Positions 1 to 9,078 of a DNA stretch of 64,000 nucleotides are shown here, piece after piece; the stretch's first letter is position 1; each line of letters starts with the position of its first letter. The DNA is from Rhizorhapis sp036570425 (lineage in GTDB: Bacteria > Pseudomonadota > Alphaproteobacteria > Sphingomonadales > Sphingomonadaceae): contig DATCYF010000006.1 of the NCBI GenBank assembly GCA_036570425.1, forward strand, positions 62,001 through 126,000. Direction: 5' to 3'. The notes below the pieces were generated by a model. It saw nothing but the letters and a program-made list of their open reading frames with translations. It had not been told where the DNA came from and ran no database searches. Position numbers and translations under genes: made by a program.

Positions 1-1792
1 CATCGCCAAAGCTGTCTTTCAGATCCAGCGTGTTGAGGGCGGGGCTGGCATTGCCGAGACAACCCAGCGTTAATATGCCTTGTGCCAATTGCGCGGCAGC
101 GCCGAAGGCGGGATTGGTCGCAATCTCGTAAAGATCGTCGTTCGTCCCAGGATTGCGCGCCTGCAAAGCCGAACAAACCGCATTGTCATTGTTGAGATCG
201 GCTGAAAACCGCTTGCGCTCATGCGTATAGCGCAGGCCCAGCGTCACATCGATCCGGTCCGTCACATGGATGATGTCATGAGTGAACAGGGCCCAGTTCG
301 TGCTCTTCTGGAAATAGCGGGAATCGACATCGCCCGCATTGCGAATGGTGGATAATGTATCAAGGCTGGGGACCAGGAGCGGCGCCAAAGGCCCTAATTG
401 GGCGGTCATCGCGGCACGCGCGGGCGTGGTCATGCAACCGGCGGCATCCGGATCAAGCAGGCCAGCCGACAGAAGCGGCGACGGGCTGGCGCCGGCTCCC
501 GCGAGCAGGCGGCACGCAGCAAATGCCCCATAATCCGCGCCGAAGCGGATATTGTCGCGCAGCGTCAACTTCTCATTGGCATAATAGCCGCCCACCAGCC
601 AGTCGACCATGCCGCCGAATGCCGATCCTTGCAGACGCAATTCCTGCGTGAAGGTCTTGAACTGCCGGAAAGTGCCGGGATCGCGATAGAGCAAGTCAGC
701 GGCGTTATAGTCATAATCGCCGGAATCCTTGGCCTTATATTGGCGATAGGCCGTGATGCTGGTCAGCTTCGCGGAGCCAAAATCGTAATTGATCTCCCCC
801 GACAGGCCCCAGTCCTTCAGCTTGCTTACATATTCCCGGCCCGGCGTGATGCTGAGGCTGCGGTCATAGGGATCATCCGGGAAAATCGCGCCCTGAAGGC
901 CCAATATGTCAATAATTCGATTGGAAGGATTGACGCCGAAGCCACCGCCTGCCGCCGGAACCCGCTCGCGTGTTTCGATATAGGCCGCTCCACAGCAGCT
1001 TTCGTCCCGATGGGTATAATCCCCGATCAATCGGATCGAAAGTGCATCGTTCGGCTCATACAGCGCTTGTCCGCGCAGAAAATACCGGTCGCGATCATTG
1101 GTGTCCCCCACCTTCGCGCCGCTCGTGTCGATAAGGTCATAAAAACCATCGCGCTTCACATAAACGCCGTCCAGGCTGACTGCCAGATCCTGCGATACCG
1201 GACCAGTTACACGCCCTGAAAGTCGCCAATAATCATAATTGCCGTAGGTGATTTCACCATTGGCGCCAAATTCGAATGAGGGCGACTTGCTAACGATGTT
1301 CAGCAAGCCTGCCGAAGCATTGCGGCCAAAGAGTGTTCCCTGCGGTCCGCGCAGCACCTCGACCCGTTCTATTTCACCCAGTTCGTTCAATCCCACGCCA
1401 GTGCGCGAACGGTAGACGCCGTCGATGAACACAGCGACCGAGCTTTCCAGGCCAGGATTATCGCCGACCGTGCCTATTCCGCGAATACGGGCCGCCCCAT
1501 TGGACTCCGTGCCTGAAGATGACACTAGCAGCGATGGCGCAAGCTGATTAAGCTGCCGAATATCGGAGGCCCCGCTGTTGCGCAGCGATTCCCCCGTGAC
1601 AGCCGAAACGGCAATCGGCACGTCGCTCAATGGGCTCGCTCGCCGCGTTGCTGTCACGATGATGGCATTCGTGTCGTAGCTGGTCGGGGAGGAATTTTGA
1701 GTAACAGGCGGGTTACCCCTGTTGTCCTGCGCATAGGCCGGAGTGACAAGAGCGGCAGCGCCTGCCGAAAGCAATAAAATGCCTTTCCTCAT
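1..1792 (-). CDS. TonB-dependent receptor, 3' end outside window
   Basis: Outer-membrane active-transport receptor; the substrate is not apparent. The start ATG at 1792 follows a GGAGAGGA ribosome site, and the N-terminus is a signal peptide (MRKGILLLSAGAAALVTPAYAQ). A TonB-box-like segment (NAIIVTATRR) is followed by a plug domain with GEIERVEVLRGPQGTLFGRN, the classic plug motif. Downstream, at about bases 200-313, the translation shows barrel strands of the type DRIDVTLGLRYTHE. About 597 codons are visible without a stop, and the frame is the same at both ends, so the gene runs off the left edge; family members are usually 700-900 residues. The upstream region (1793-1954) is AT-rich and holds its promoter, but I see no regulator-specific site. 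The family call is secure and the ligand unknown. Confidence 0.93.
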   Translation of the reverse strand, partial: MRKGILLLSAGAAALVTPAYAQDNRGNPPVTQNSSPTSYDTNAIIVTATRRASPLSDVPIAVSAVTGESLRNSGASDIRQLNQLAPSLLVSSSGTESNGAARIRGIGTVGDNPGLESSVAVFIDGVYRSRTGVGLNELGEIERVEVLRGPQGTLFGRNASAGLLNIVSKSPSFEFGANGEITYGNYDYWRLSGRVTGPVSQDLAVSLDGVYVKRDGFYDLIDTSGAKVGDTNDRDRYFLRGQALYEPNDALSIRLIGDYTHRDESCCGAAYIETRERVPAAGGGFGVNPSNRIIDILGLQGAIFPDDPYDRSLSITPGREYVSKLKDWGLSGEINYDFGSAKLTSITAYRQYKAKDSGDYDYNAADLLYRDPGTFRQFKTFTQELRLQGSAFGGMVDWLVGGYYANEKLTLRDNIRFGADYGAFAACRLLAGAGASPSPLLSAGLLDPDAAGCMTTPARAAMTAQLGPLAPLLVPSLDTLSTIRNAGDVDSRYFQKSTNWALFTHDIIHVTDRIDVTLGLRYTHERKRFSADLNNDNAVCSALQARNPGTNDDLYEIATNPAFGAAAQLAQGILTLGCLGNASPALNTLDLKDSFGD

Positions 1793-1954
1793 GATGAGTC
1801 CTCTCCCATCTTGATGATGTTTTGCTATATTATTCTTGTTATTATTGCTCGTACGTCTGACATGATTTTTCATATTGTTGACAACAACCCCGCCGGTTTT
1901 GAAGCAGTGCATCAACAATGCGACGGCTTCTGTTGCCGTTTATCTTTAAGCCAA

Positions 1955-2638
1955 TCAGCTTACTATTTCGTAACCATGATTTGCGAGCGGGAAACGGAGC
2001 AATCGATCCGATAACGCGACCAGCGCCTCACCCCCGTGCCCGATGGCACGCTTTATTTCCGGGTGTCGAGCATCAAGGCCGCCTGTCAACGAACCGAATG
2101 CGGGTAGAATGATCTTCGACCCAGAGAGAATGAAGCAGCGGCGCGACAGGTTTTTGCCTCGCAGAGTCATGCGGAGTTTAGGATGGAAATGCCCCGATAA
2201 TTCAGGCCGCTTATCAGCCGGATCGGCTTCATGGCGCAGGATCAGGCCGTCCACCTCCTGCTCTGCACACACATTCGCGCCTGCTCCCATGTCGGCCGCG
2301 ATGTCATGATTGCCGGTGATCCAGGTCCATTGCACCTGCCGCATCAATCTGCCGAGCGTCCCCCGCGCTGGGTCGGTCAGACGCGTGACTCCCTCCTTGT
2401 CATGGAAACTGTCGCCCAGGCACCAGATTTCCCGCGGCCCCAGCCGGTCGGTCAATGCGGCAATGGCCGATAAGGTCGCAAGGCTGTCATAAGGCGGCAG
2501 CATCAGCCCATGCCCCGCATACCAGCTCGCCTTTTCAAAATGCAGATCGGCGAACAGCAATGCCCGCCGTGCCGGCCAGAAGATCGCGGCTTCGGGCAGC
2601 ATCATTAATTCATGACCAGCGAACGAAAGGGGAACCAT
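1955..2638 (-). CDS. pdeM: Ligase-associated DNA damage response endonuclease PdeM (metallophosphoesterase)
   Basis: Calcineurin-type metallophosphoesterase of about 227 residues. The metal-binding motifs are in order: DLHFEK near the N-terminus, GDSFHD, GNHD and HFHP. The PdeM family normally sits beside an Lhr-like helicase and a DNA ligase and is predicted to process damaged DNA ends. Here the matching helicase lies 2.1 kb away on the same strand (4782-7193), separated by trhO and an aspartic protease. The reading frame extends to 2716, but the segment before MVPLSFAG does not look like family sequence and would overlap the divergent trhO start; ATG 2638 is preferred, with ATG 2656 also possible. 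The role is inferred from family context. Confidence 0.85.
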   Translation of the reverse strand: MVPLSFAGHELMMLPEAAIFWPARRALLFADLHFEKASWYAGHGLMLPPYDSLATLSAIAALTDRLGPREIWCLGDSFHDKEGVTRLTDPARGTLGRLMRQVQWTWITGNHDIAADMGAGANVCAEQEVDGLILRHEADPADKRPELSGHFHPKLRMTLRGKNLSRRCFILSGSKIILPAFGSLTGGLDARHPEIKRAIGHGGEALVALSDRLLRFPLANHGYEIVS

Positions 2639-2714
2639 TGGTCTGGCTATGCCCATTGCTGAGGCTCTTTTCAACGGCTTTGAATGGGGCGCGCGCCATT
2701 GTATAGGCACGCCC

Positions 2715-3677
2715 ATGAGTCTTCACCCCATTACCGTCGCCGCCCTGTACCGTTTCGCGCGCTTCGCTGATCCTGCGGCCTTGCGTGGTCCATTGCAGGC
2801 TCTCTGCGACGCGGTGGGCATCAAGGGTACGCTTCTGCTCGCACGGGAGGGTGTCAACGGAACTATTGCAGGGTCCGAACAGGCGATCACGCAGGTGATC
2901 GGCCATATTCGGCAGCTTCCCGATTGTGCGGAGCTGGACGTCAAATATTCCCATGCGAGCGCAATGCCCTTCTACCGCATGAAAGTACGGTTGAAAAAAG
3001 AGATCGTCACCATGGGCGCTGGCGAGCTTGATCCGGCCACCAACGCAGGCATTTATGTAGAGCCGCAGGACTGGAACGCCCTGATCGAGGACCCGGACAC
3101 GATCCTCATCGACACGCGGAACGCCTATGAAGTTGCGATCGGCACATTCCAGGGCGCCATTGATCCGGAGACAGGCAGCTTCGGCGAATTCCCTGCCTGG
3201 TTCGACAGTTTTGCGCAGAAACTGGGCAAAGAAGGAAAGCGCCCGAAGGTCGCGATGTTCTGCACGGGCGGCATACGCTGCGAAAAGTCGACGGCCTTTG
3301 TAAAAAGCCGCGGCTTTGAAGAGGTGTACCACCTGAAGGGCGGCATATTGAAATATCTGGAGTCCGTGCCGGAAGAAGAAAGCAAATGGCACGGCGAATG
3401 TTTCGTCTTTGATCAGCGTGTGGCGGTCGGCCACGGCCTTGCGGAGGGCGAGCATAGCCTGTGCCACGCCTGCCGTATGCCGGTGTCTCCTGAAGACCGC
3501 GCATCTCCCTTTTATGTGGAGGGCGTTGCCTGTCCTCACTGCCATGACGGCCGCGACGAAGCGCAACGCGCCCGCTATCGCGAACGCCACCGCCAGATCG
3601 AAGCAGCACTGACGCGGGGGGAGGGGCATATTGGCATTGCCCCCGGCACGAAGGCTGAGTCGAGCGAAGAGATCTAA
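2715..3677 (+). CDS. trhO: tRNA uridine 5-oxyacetic acid biosynthesis: rhodanese-type tRNA uridine hydroxylase TrhO
   Basis: Oxygen-dependent tRNA U34 hydroxylase (YceA/UPF0176 family) that makes 5-hydroxyuridine in the wobble position. An N-terminal acylphosphatase-like domain (GIKGTLLLAREGVNGTIAG) precedes a rhodanese domain with the active-site cysteine in MFCTGGIRCEKS. A C-terminal cysteine-rich part (CHACRMPV, CPHC) follows, as in the family. ATG 2715 (MSLHPITV) is chosen over an in-frame ATG at 2649, because the extra 22 residues lie inside the divergent pdeM promoter region and are not family-like. The product is 320 residues, a normal length. It is divergent from pdeM and convergent with the aspartic protease gene. 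Confidence 0.92.
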   Translation: MSLHPITVAALYRFARFADPAALRGPLQALCDAVGIKGTLLLAREGVNGTIAGSEQAITQVIGHIRQLPDCAELDVKYSHASAMPFYRMKVRLKKEIVTMGAGELDPATNAGIYVEPQDWNALIEDPDTILIDTRNAYEVAIGTFQGAIDPETGSFGEFPAWFDSFAQKLGKEGKRPKVAMFCTGGIRCEKSTAFVKSRGFEEVYHLKGGILKYLESVPEEESKWHGECFVFDQRVAVGHGLAEGEHSLCHACRMPVSPEDRASPFYVEGVACPHCHDGRDEAQRARYRERHRQIEAALTRGEGHIGIAPGTKAESSEEI

Positions 3678-3703
3678 TAGCTCCGCGGCAATGTCCTTGG
3701 CCG

Positions 3704-4690
3704 TTACCTGCTCGCCAGCCGTATCGGCGATTCCGCGGCAACGCCGTCAGGAAGCAGGAAATGCACGCGTTTTCGCCCGAAATCGACGGCAATGCGATCA
3801 AAGCGTTGCAGCACATCCATGCCCAGCAGCAACGCCGGTTTGTTGTCCAGATGGAGCTGATGAAAAGGGCTCACGTCGGCAAAGACAACCGGCAGATTGG
3901 TGATGCTGAAACCGCCGATCTGGACCTTATCGACAAGGTTCCAGCCGCCCATGATCCTGTCGCCCGTGACGCTTATGATCTCTATGGGGCGTAGCGCCTC
4001 GATCTTCCGCTTGTGTGTCAATGTGCGGAGCAGAGCGAGGTTGCCGATACTCCGGTCCGATCCGGTATCCAGTATGACGTTGATCTTCTCGCCATTGGCC
4101 TGCGAATCCACCAATATGAGCTGACCTGAGCGGCGGCGTGCGCGGACGATGATGGCGTCGGAATCGATCGCGACGCGCTCGCCGCTGTCGCTGACTTCCA
4201 TTGTCTGCTTGCGGAAATCGATGGTGAGCCGCTTCGACGCCAGTCCATCCAGGCCCAAAAGACCCGGAGCGCCCAGATTGATGGCCTCCAGCACAGGCGC
4301 CTGAACCGAAGGCATCATGCCATGTCCATAAGACAGGCGCGGAATGGTCACGGTGTTGACCTGCGTTATGCCGGCCATGCTGTTAATCCTCACAGGATCG
4401 TCAGGGGCCAACGCCAGCTTGCTCGCCAGTTCGCGGGAAATGACGGTGCGCTCCGATCCGGTGTCGACGACGAAGTTGAACGGCCCCTTGCCATCAATGT
4501 GTATTGGCAAGGTGATCCGCCGCGACATGTCCCAGCCGGTGGCGATTATGGTGGGAGCGCTATTGTCGCCCTCCGCGTCGTCGGTGATCGCTTGTGGCGT
4601 CGGAGTGGGGGACCGAGCCAAAGCCACTCCCTGAAGCATCAGCAGCATTGCCACTGCGCTGAGGGGGCTAGCCAGGAACGATCGTCTCAT
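3704..4690 (-). CDS. Secreted or periplasmic retropepsin-like aspartic protease
   Basis: 328 residues with an N-terminal signal peptide (SAVAMLLMLQGVALA). Two retropepsin-type half-domains are visible, each with a D-T-G-S catalytic triplet: VVDTGSE near residue 77 and ILDTGSD near residue 206. The hydrophobic flap and LLGLDGL / LLGMDVL segments follow each. Having both halves in one chain suggests a single-chain enzyme in which both aspartates act together; the substrate is unknown. Clan-AA aspartic proteases with signal peptides are common in sphingomonads and have few assigned roles. It lies between trhO and the Lhr-like helicase on the helicase's strand, 91 bases downstream of it, and so may be read from the same transcript. 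Confidence 0.82.
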   Translation of the reverse strand: MRRSFLASPLSAVAMLLMLQGVALARSPTPTPQAITDDAEGDNSAPTIIATGWDMSRRITLPIHIDGKGPFNFVVDTGSERTVISRELASKLALAPDDPVRINSMAGITQVNTVTIPRLSYGHGMMPSVQAPVLEAINLGAPGLLGLDGLASKRLTIDFRKQTMEVSDSGERVAIDSDAIIVRARRRSGQLILVDSQANGEKINVILDTGSDRSIGNLALLRTLTHKRKIEALRPIEIISVTGDRIMGGWNLVDKVQIGGFSITNLPVVFADVSPFHQLHLDNKPALLLGMDVLQRFDRIAVDFGRKRVHFLLPDGVAAESPIRLASR

Positions 4691-4781
4691 GACACCCGTC
4701 TCCGAACTTCTTCCGCGAACATAGCATTCGGCCAGGATTCGAACAATGTCTCAGCACTTTTGCAGGCTCTACCGTCCAGCC

Positions 4782-7193
4782 TTAATCCCGCCGCATCGCC
4801 TCAGCCGCCAATGCTTCGGCTTCGATCAGCAGGGCATCGTCAACACTCCCCTGCGCCACATGTTCACGGCCGATAAGGATCAGTACAGGCACCGCTAGCG
4901 GGCTCACGCGGGGCAGGTCGACATGCAACATGGTTCCGGCCGCCCGCTCCAGCAGGTCGGCGAGCCGCCCCACATCCGTCATGCGCGCGCGTGCATCCTC
5001 CCACGCGGCTTTCAGCAGCAGATGGTCGGGCTCATATTTCCGCAACACGTCATAAATGAGATCCGTCGAAAAAGTGACCTGCCGCCCCGTCTTGCGCTTG
5101 CCCGGGTGCTGCCGCTCGACAAGGCCGCTGATGACAGCAACATCGCGGAAGGCGCGTTTCAGCAGGGAACTACGCTCCACCCAGTCGACAAACTCATGCT
5201 CCAATATGTCGGCGGAAAACAGGCTCGCCGGATCGGTGACGGGTTTCAGGCTATAGACTCCCAGCGAGTAATCATTGGCGACAAATCCGATGGGGAGCAG
5301 CCCCTGGCTTTCCATCCGCCGCGTCAGCAGCATGCCCAGCGACTGGTGCGCGTTCCATCCCTCGAAGCTGTAGGCGACCATGTAATGGCGGCCCTCATGC
5401 GGGAAGGTTTCGACCATAAGTTGCCCCGGCCCGGGCAAGCGGGAGCGGCGAGCCTGCATTTCCAGCCATTCGCGCACATCGGCGGGAAAGCGCGACCACT
5501 GCGTGCTGTCACCCAGAAACCGCCGCACTCGCCGGGCAAGGTTGGTGGACATGGCCATGCGCGTTCCGCCCCAATTTGGAATGCGGGCTGATTTGGCCGA
5601 AGCGCGGACGATGAGGTCCGTCGTGTCCAGCCGCACTACCTCCAGCGACAGGCCGGAAAAGAAAAATCTGTCGCCCGGCGAAAGAGTGGCGGCGAAGCCC
5701 TCCTCGATCGTGCCCAGCACCCGGCCATTGGCAAAGCGCACGTCAAGGATCGGCTGGTCAACGATGATCCCGGCATTCATCCGGTGCTGCTGCACAAATT
5801 TGGGATGCGAAACGCGCCATAGACCCTCCGCATCCCGCGTCAGCCGCTTGAAGCGATCATAGGCCCGCAGCGCATAGCCGCCATTCTGAATGAAGCCCAG
5901 CACTTCGGAAAAGATTGCCTCGTCCAGCGCGCTATAGGGAAGCGCGGACCGGATTTCCGCCAGCAGGTCGGTTTCCTGGAACGGCGCGGCGCTGGCGACG
6001 GCCATGATATGCTGGGCCAGGACATCAAGCCCGCCGGGACGGAAAATGTCGGGGTCTCGCTCCCCAGCCTCTACGGCGTCGAGCGCGGCCCGCGCTTCAA
6101 GATATTCGAAGCGGTTGCCGGGGATCAGGATCGCCTCGCTTGGCTCGTCCAGCCGGTGATTTGCCCGGCCGATCCGCTGCAACAGGCGTGAGCTGCCCTT
6201 GGGCGCGCCCATCTGGATGACGCAGTCGACATCCCCCCAATCCACGCCCAGGTCCAGCGAGGCAGTGGCGACCAGCCCGCGCAGCTTACCCGCCGCCATG
6301 GCCGCTTCCACCTTCCGCCGCGCCTCCCTCGACAGGCTGCCATGATGGATGCCGATGGGCAGATTGTCGTTGTTGACCGCCCATAATTGCTGAAAGGTCA
6401 GCTCGGCAAGACCCCGCGTGTTGCAGAAGACTAGCGTTGTTTTGTGCCGGGCGATCTCTGCAATCACCTGCGGCGCAGCATAGCTGCCGCTATGACCAGA
6501 CCAAGGCACGCTGCCTTCAGGGAGAAGGATGGCGATGTTCGGTTCCGCGCCCGGTTCTCCAATGACGGGCATGACGGCCTTAATGTCTCCGTCAGGTGCG
6601 AGCCAGGCGCGGTAGCTATCCACATCCGCCACGGTCGCCGATAACGCCACGCGGCGCAGATCCGGCGCGATCCGCTGTAATCGAGCGAGCGAGAGGGAGA
6701 GCAGGTCACCCCGTTTCTGTGTGGCGAAGGCGTGAACTTCATCGATGATAACGGTCTGTAAATCAGCGAACAGGCGGAAACTATCGGCGTGGCTGAGAAG
6801 CAGTGAAAGCGATTCCGGCGTGGTCAGCAATATCTGGGGCGGACGCACGCGCTGTCGGGCCTTCCGGTCAGACGGCGTGTCGCCCGTCCGCGTTTCGACA
6901 CGAATGTCGAGCTTCATTTCCGCAATGGGCGTGAGCAGATTGCGCTGAACATCAACGGCCAAGGCCTTGAGCGGGGAAATATAAAGGGTGTGAAGCCCCT
7001 CGGCACCTGTAGCGATCAGGTCCGCCAGTACCGGCAAAAAACCCGCCAGCGTCTTGCCTGCGCCCGTGGGGGCGACAAGCAAAGCATGCTGTCCGGCTTG
7101 CGCTGCCGCAAGCATGTCCAATTGATGGCGGCGCGGAGTCCAGCCCCGGTCCGTAAACCATAGGGCAAGGGGATCGGGCAAGGCATCATCCAT
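4782..7193 (-). CDS. Ligase-associated DNA damage response DEXH-box helicase (Lhr-like)
   Basis: 803-residue superfamily 2 helicase. Motif I is APTGAGKT near residue 41, the DEXH box is DEVH, and motif III is SAT (VALSATVAD). The second RecA domain has QRIGRANHR (motif VI). The long C-terminal part (winged-helix and Lhr-C region, from about residue 400) matches Lhr-core/ligase-associated helicases in length and order. Family members unwind DNA 3' to 5' and are paired with PdeM and an ATP-dependent ligase in DNA damage response operons. No ligase gene is present in this window. The start MDDALPDPLALWF fits the family N-terminus. Upstream on the same strand is a 64-residue membrane protein. Confidence 0.93.
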   Translation of the reverse strand: MDDALPDPLALWFTDRGWTPRRHQLDMLAAAQAGQHALLVAPTGAGKTLAGFLPVLADLIATGAEGLHTLYISPLKALAVDVQRNLLTPIAEMKLDIRVETRTGDTPSDRKARQRVRPPQILLTTPESLSLLLSHADSFRLFADLQTVIIDEVHAFATQKRGDLLSLSLARLQRIAPDLRRVALSATVADVDSYRAWLAPDGDIKAVMPVIGEPGAEPNIAILLPEGSVPWSGHSGSYAAPQVIAEIARHKTTLVFCNTRGLAELTFQQLWAVNNDNLPIGIHHGSLSREARRKVEAAMAAGKLRGLVATASLDLGVDWGDVDCVIQMGAPKGSSRLLQRIGRANHRLDEPSEAILIPGNRFEYLEARAALDAVEAGERDPDIFRPGGLDVLAQHIMAVASAAPFQETDLLAEIRSALPYSALDEAIFSEVLGFIQNGGYALRAYDRFKRLTRDAEGLWRVSHPKFVQQHRMNAGIIVDQPILDVRFANGRVLGTIEEGFAATLSPGDRFFFSGLSLEVVRLDTTDLIVRASAKSARIPNWGGTRMAMSTNLARRVRRFLGDSTQWSRFPADVREWLEMQARRSRLPGPGQLMVETFPHEGRHYMVAYSFEGWNAHQSLGMLLTRRMESQGLLPIGFVANDYSLGVYSLKPVTDPASLFSADILEHEFVDWVERSSLLKRAFRDVAVISGLVERQHPGKRKTGRQVTFSTDLIYDVLRKYEPDHLLLKAAWEDARARMTDVGRLADLLERAAGTMLHVDLPRVSPLAVPVLILIGREHVAQGSVDDALLIEAEALAAEAMRRD

Positions 7194-7211
7194 GCGCCCG
7201 TCCTAGCGCTT

Positions 7212-7406
7212 TCAGCGGGGTGTGTCCTCCCCGTCACGCTGCTTGTCTTCCCGGTCTATATCGTTGCGCAGGTCTCGCGTTGCGGCCTCAGTCCGGGCGA
7301 CATCGCCGGGGCGGGTTTCCCTGCGCGTACGCCAGATCGCCCAGATCACCACCACGGCGATCAGGATTGGTCCTAATACCGTCAATATACTCCATAGTCC
7401 GCCCAT
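7212..7406 (-). CDS. Small single-pass membrane protein of unknown function
   Basis: 64 residues starting MGGLWSILTVLGPILIAVVVIWAI, one transmembrane helix at residues 4-25 followed by a charged, polar tail rich in Arg, Asp and Glu. It ends 18 bases before the helicase start on the same strand and is probably in that operon. An upstream in-frame start at 7472 would add 22 non-conserved residues. I recognise no domain; short proteins with one helix and a charged tail are common in sphingomonads. The gene assignment rests on composition, start position and operon spacing. Confidence 0.6.
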   Translation of the reverse strand: MGGLWSILTVLGPILIAVVVIWAIWRTRRETRPGDVARTEAATRDLRNDIDREDKQRDGEDTPR

Positions 7407-7470
7407 GGCATCCTCCGTTCCGATAGCATCAACGGGTGAGGCGAATAAAAGGCTCCCGCTGGGCCAGCGC

Positions 7471-7497
7471 AAAAAAAAGGCCGCCCCGAAGGGCGGC
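7471..7497 (-). terminator. Intrinsic terminator, minus strand
   Basis: Read on the minus strand, a GCCGCCC / GGGCGGC stem with a TTCG loop (7480-7497) is followed by eight or nine Ts (7471-7478). This is a textbook rho-independent terminator. The nearest upstream minus-strand gene ends at 7658, so either a 160-base 3' extension or a separate short transcript ends here. Confidence 0.8.
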
Positions 7498-7657
7498 GCT
7501 GAAGTTTTAGGAGAGGATGCCTGAAAGGCAGGGTCTTTTTGCGTCGCAACGGAGAATATTGCAAGTGCGAAAAGCCTTATGATGATTGCGTTTTCTGCAA
7601 CTGACGCGCTCTCCCGCGGTTTTCCGTGCTTTTGCGATGCATTCGCATCAAGAAAAA

Positions 7658-9040
7658 TCAGTGGCTTGCTTGCGGGCCTCGCGTCAGACCCGATTCGGCG
7701 AGTTGGCCATCAATCTGGTGCATGAGCCGCTCAAGCCCGGCCTCGTTTTTCGCTTCCGCTCGCGCGACCAGAACGTCCTGCGTGTTGGAGGCGCGAAGCA
7801 GCCACCAGCCGTCCGGCGTGTTCACCCGTGCGCCATCGGTATCGTTCACTTGAGCGCCGCTCGCTTTCAGCCGGGCCAGCACTTCGTCGATCACCGCAAA
7901 CTTCCGGCTTTCATCCACCTGAAACCGCATTTCCGGCGTGTTGACCATGGCGGGCATTGCGCTCCGCAGTTCCGTCACGCTCTTCTCCAACGCCGTGGCG
8001 GCGCGGATGAGACGAATGGCGGCGTAGATTGCATCGTCAAAACCGTAATATTGGTGTTTGAAGAAAATATGCCCGCTCATTTCCCCCGCCAGCGGGCTGC
8101 CTGTCTCCTTCATCTTGGATTTGATCAGGCTATGTCCGGTTTTCCACATCAGCGGCGTACCACCCAGTTCGGCGATCCGGTCATATAGCGCCTGACTGGC
8201 TTTCACGTCGGCGATGATCGTGGCCCCCGGCAGTTCCTTTAGAACCGGCTCCGCGAATATGGCGAGCAACTGATCGCCCCAGATCACCCGCCCCTGACCA
8301 TCAATCGCGCCGATCCTGTCACCGTCGCCATCAAAGGCGACCCCAAAGTCCAGTTTTTTTTCCGCGACAAGGGCCTTCAAATCGGTCAGGTTCTTTTCTT
8401 CGGTAGGGTCGGGATGATGGTTGGGGAAATTGCCGTCCACTTCGGTGAAAAGCAGATGATGCTCACCCGGCAACAGCTTGGTGAGCTTCTCGATCACGGG
8501 TCCGGCGGCGCCATTGCCGGCATCCCAACCGATACGAAAGGCAGCGCCGTCAAAATCCTGCAGCAGCCGCTCGACATACCGGTCCATGATGTCGACGCTT
8601 TCCGATCCCGCAGTGCCTTCGTCCCAGTCGCCTTCGGCCGCCATCCGGCCCAGTTTCTGGATGTCAGCGCCGAAGAAGGGAGCGTGCTGAAAGACCATTT
8701 TGAAGCCGTTGTAATTGGCGGGATTATGGCTGCCTGTTATCTGAATGCCGCCATCTACGTCCTGCACCGCTTCGGCATAATATAGCATCGGCGTCGGCCC
8801 CATGCCGATGCGTACGGCATGAATCCCGCTGCCGTTCAATCCTTCGATCAATGCCGTCTCCAGCGCGGGGGAACTGAGCCGCCCATCATAGCCCACAGCG
8901 ACCCTGCTTCCGCCTGCCCGCGCGATCAGCGTGCCGAAGCCCCGGCCAATCGCATAGGCGTCCTTTTCGGTGAGTGTTTCACCGACAATGCCGCGAATAT
9001 CATATTCACGCAGGGAGGTCGGGTGGAAGTTATGGGTCAT
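7658..9040 (-). CDS. Phosphomannomutase/phosphoglucomutase
   Basis: 460 residues, alpha-D-phosphohexomutase family (AlgC/ManB type). It interconverts hexose 6- and 1-phosphates, supplying GDP-mannose or UDP-glucose for lipopolysaccharide and exopolysaccharide. The phosphoserine loop is TGSHNP (about residue 102), the magnesium loop is DGDGDR (about residue 237), and the sugar-binding loop is GEMSGH. The start MTHNFHPTSLREYDIRGIVG is family-typical. It lies 38 bases downstream of the J-domain gene and is probably co-transcribed with mipZ. Which of the two sugars dominates cannot be told from sequence. Confidence 0.93.
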   Translation of the reverse strand: MTHNFHPTSLREYDIRGIVGETLTEKDAYAIGRGFGTLIARAGGSRVAVGYDGRLSSPALETALIEGLNGSGIHAVRIGMGPTPMLYYAEAVQDVDGGIQITGSHNPANYNGFKMVFQHAPFFGADIQKLGRMAAEGDWDEGTAGSESVDIMDRYVERLLQDFDGAAFRIGWDAGNGAAGPVIEKLTKLLPGEHHLLFTEVDGNFPNHHPDPTEEKNLTDLKALVAEKKLDFGVAFDGDGDRIGAIDGQGRVIWGDQLLAIFAEPVLKELPGATIIADVKASQALYDRIAELGGTPLMWKTGHSLIKSKMKETGSPLAGEMSGHIFFKHQYYGFDDAIYAAIRLIRAATALEKSVTELRSAMPAMVNTPEMRFQVDESRKFAVIDEVLARLKASGAQVNDTDGARVNTPDGWWLLRASNTQDVLVARAEAKNEAGLERLMHQIDGQLAESGLTRGPQASH

Positions 9041-9078
9041 GCTCTTTCCTTCTTGCTCTTGATGCGTTTGCTTGTGCG

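Noticed and set aside
398..1219. 273-codon plus-strand frame in the TonB receptor region
   Set aside because: It is the antisense of the receptor, whose minus-strand frame shows clear plug and barrel sequence.
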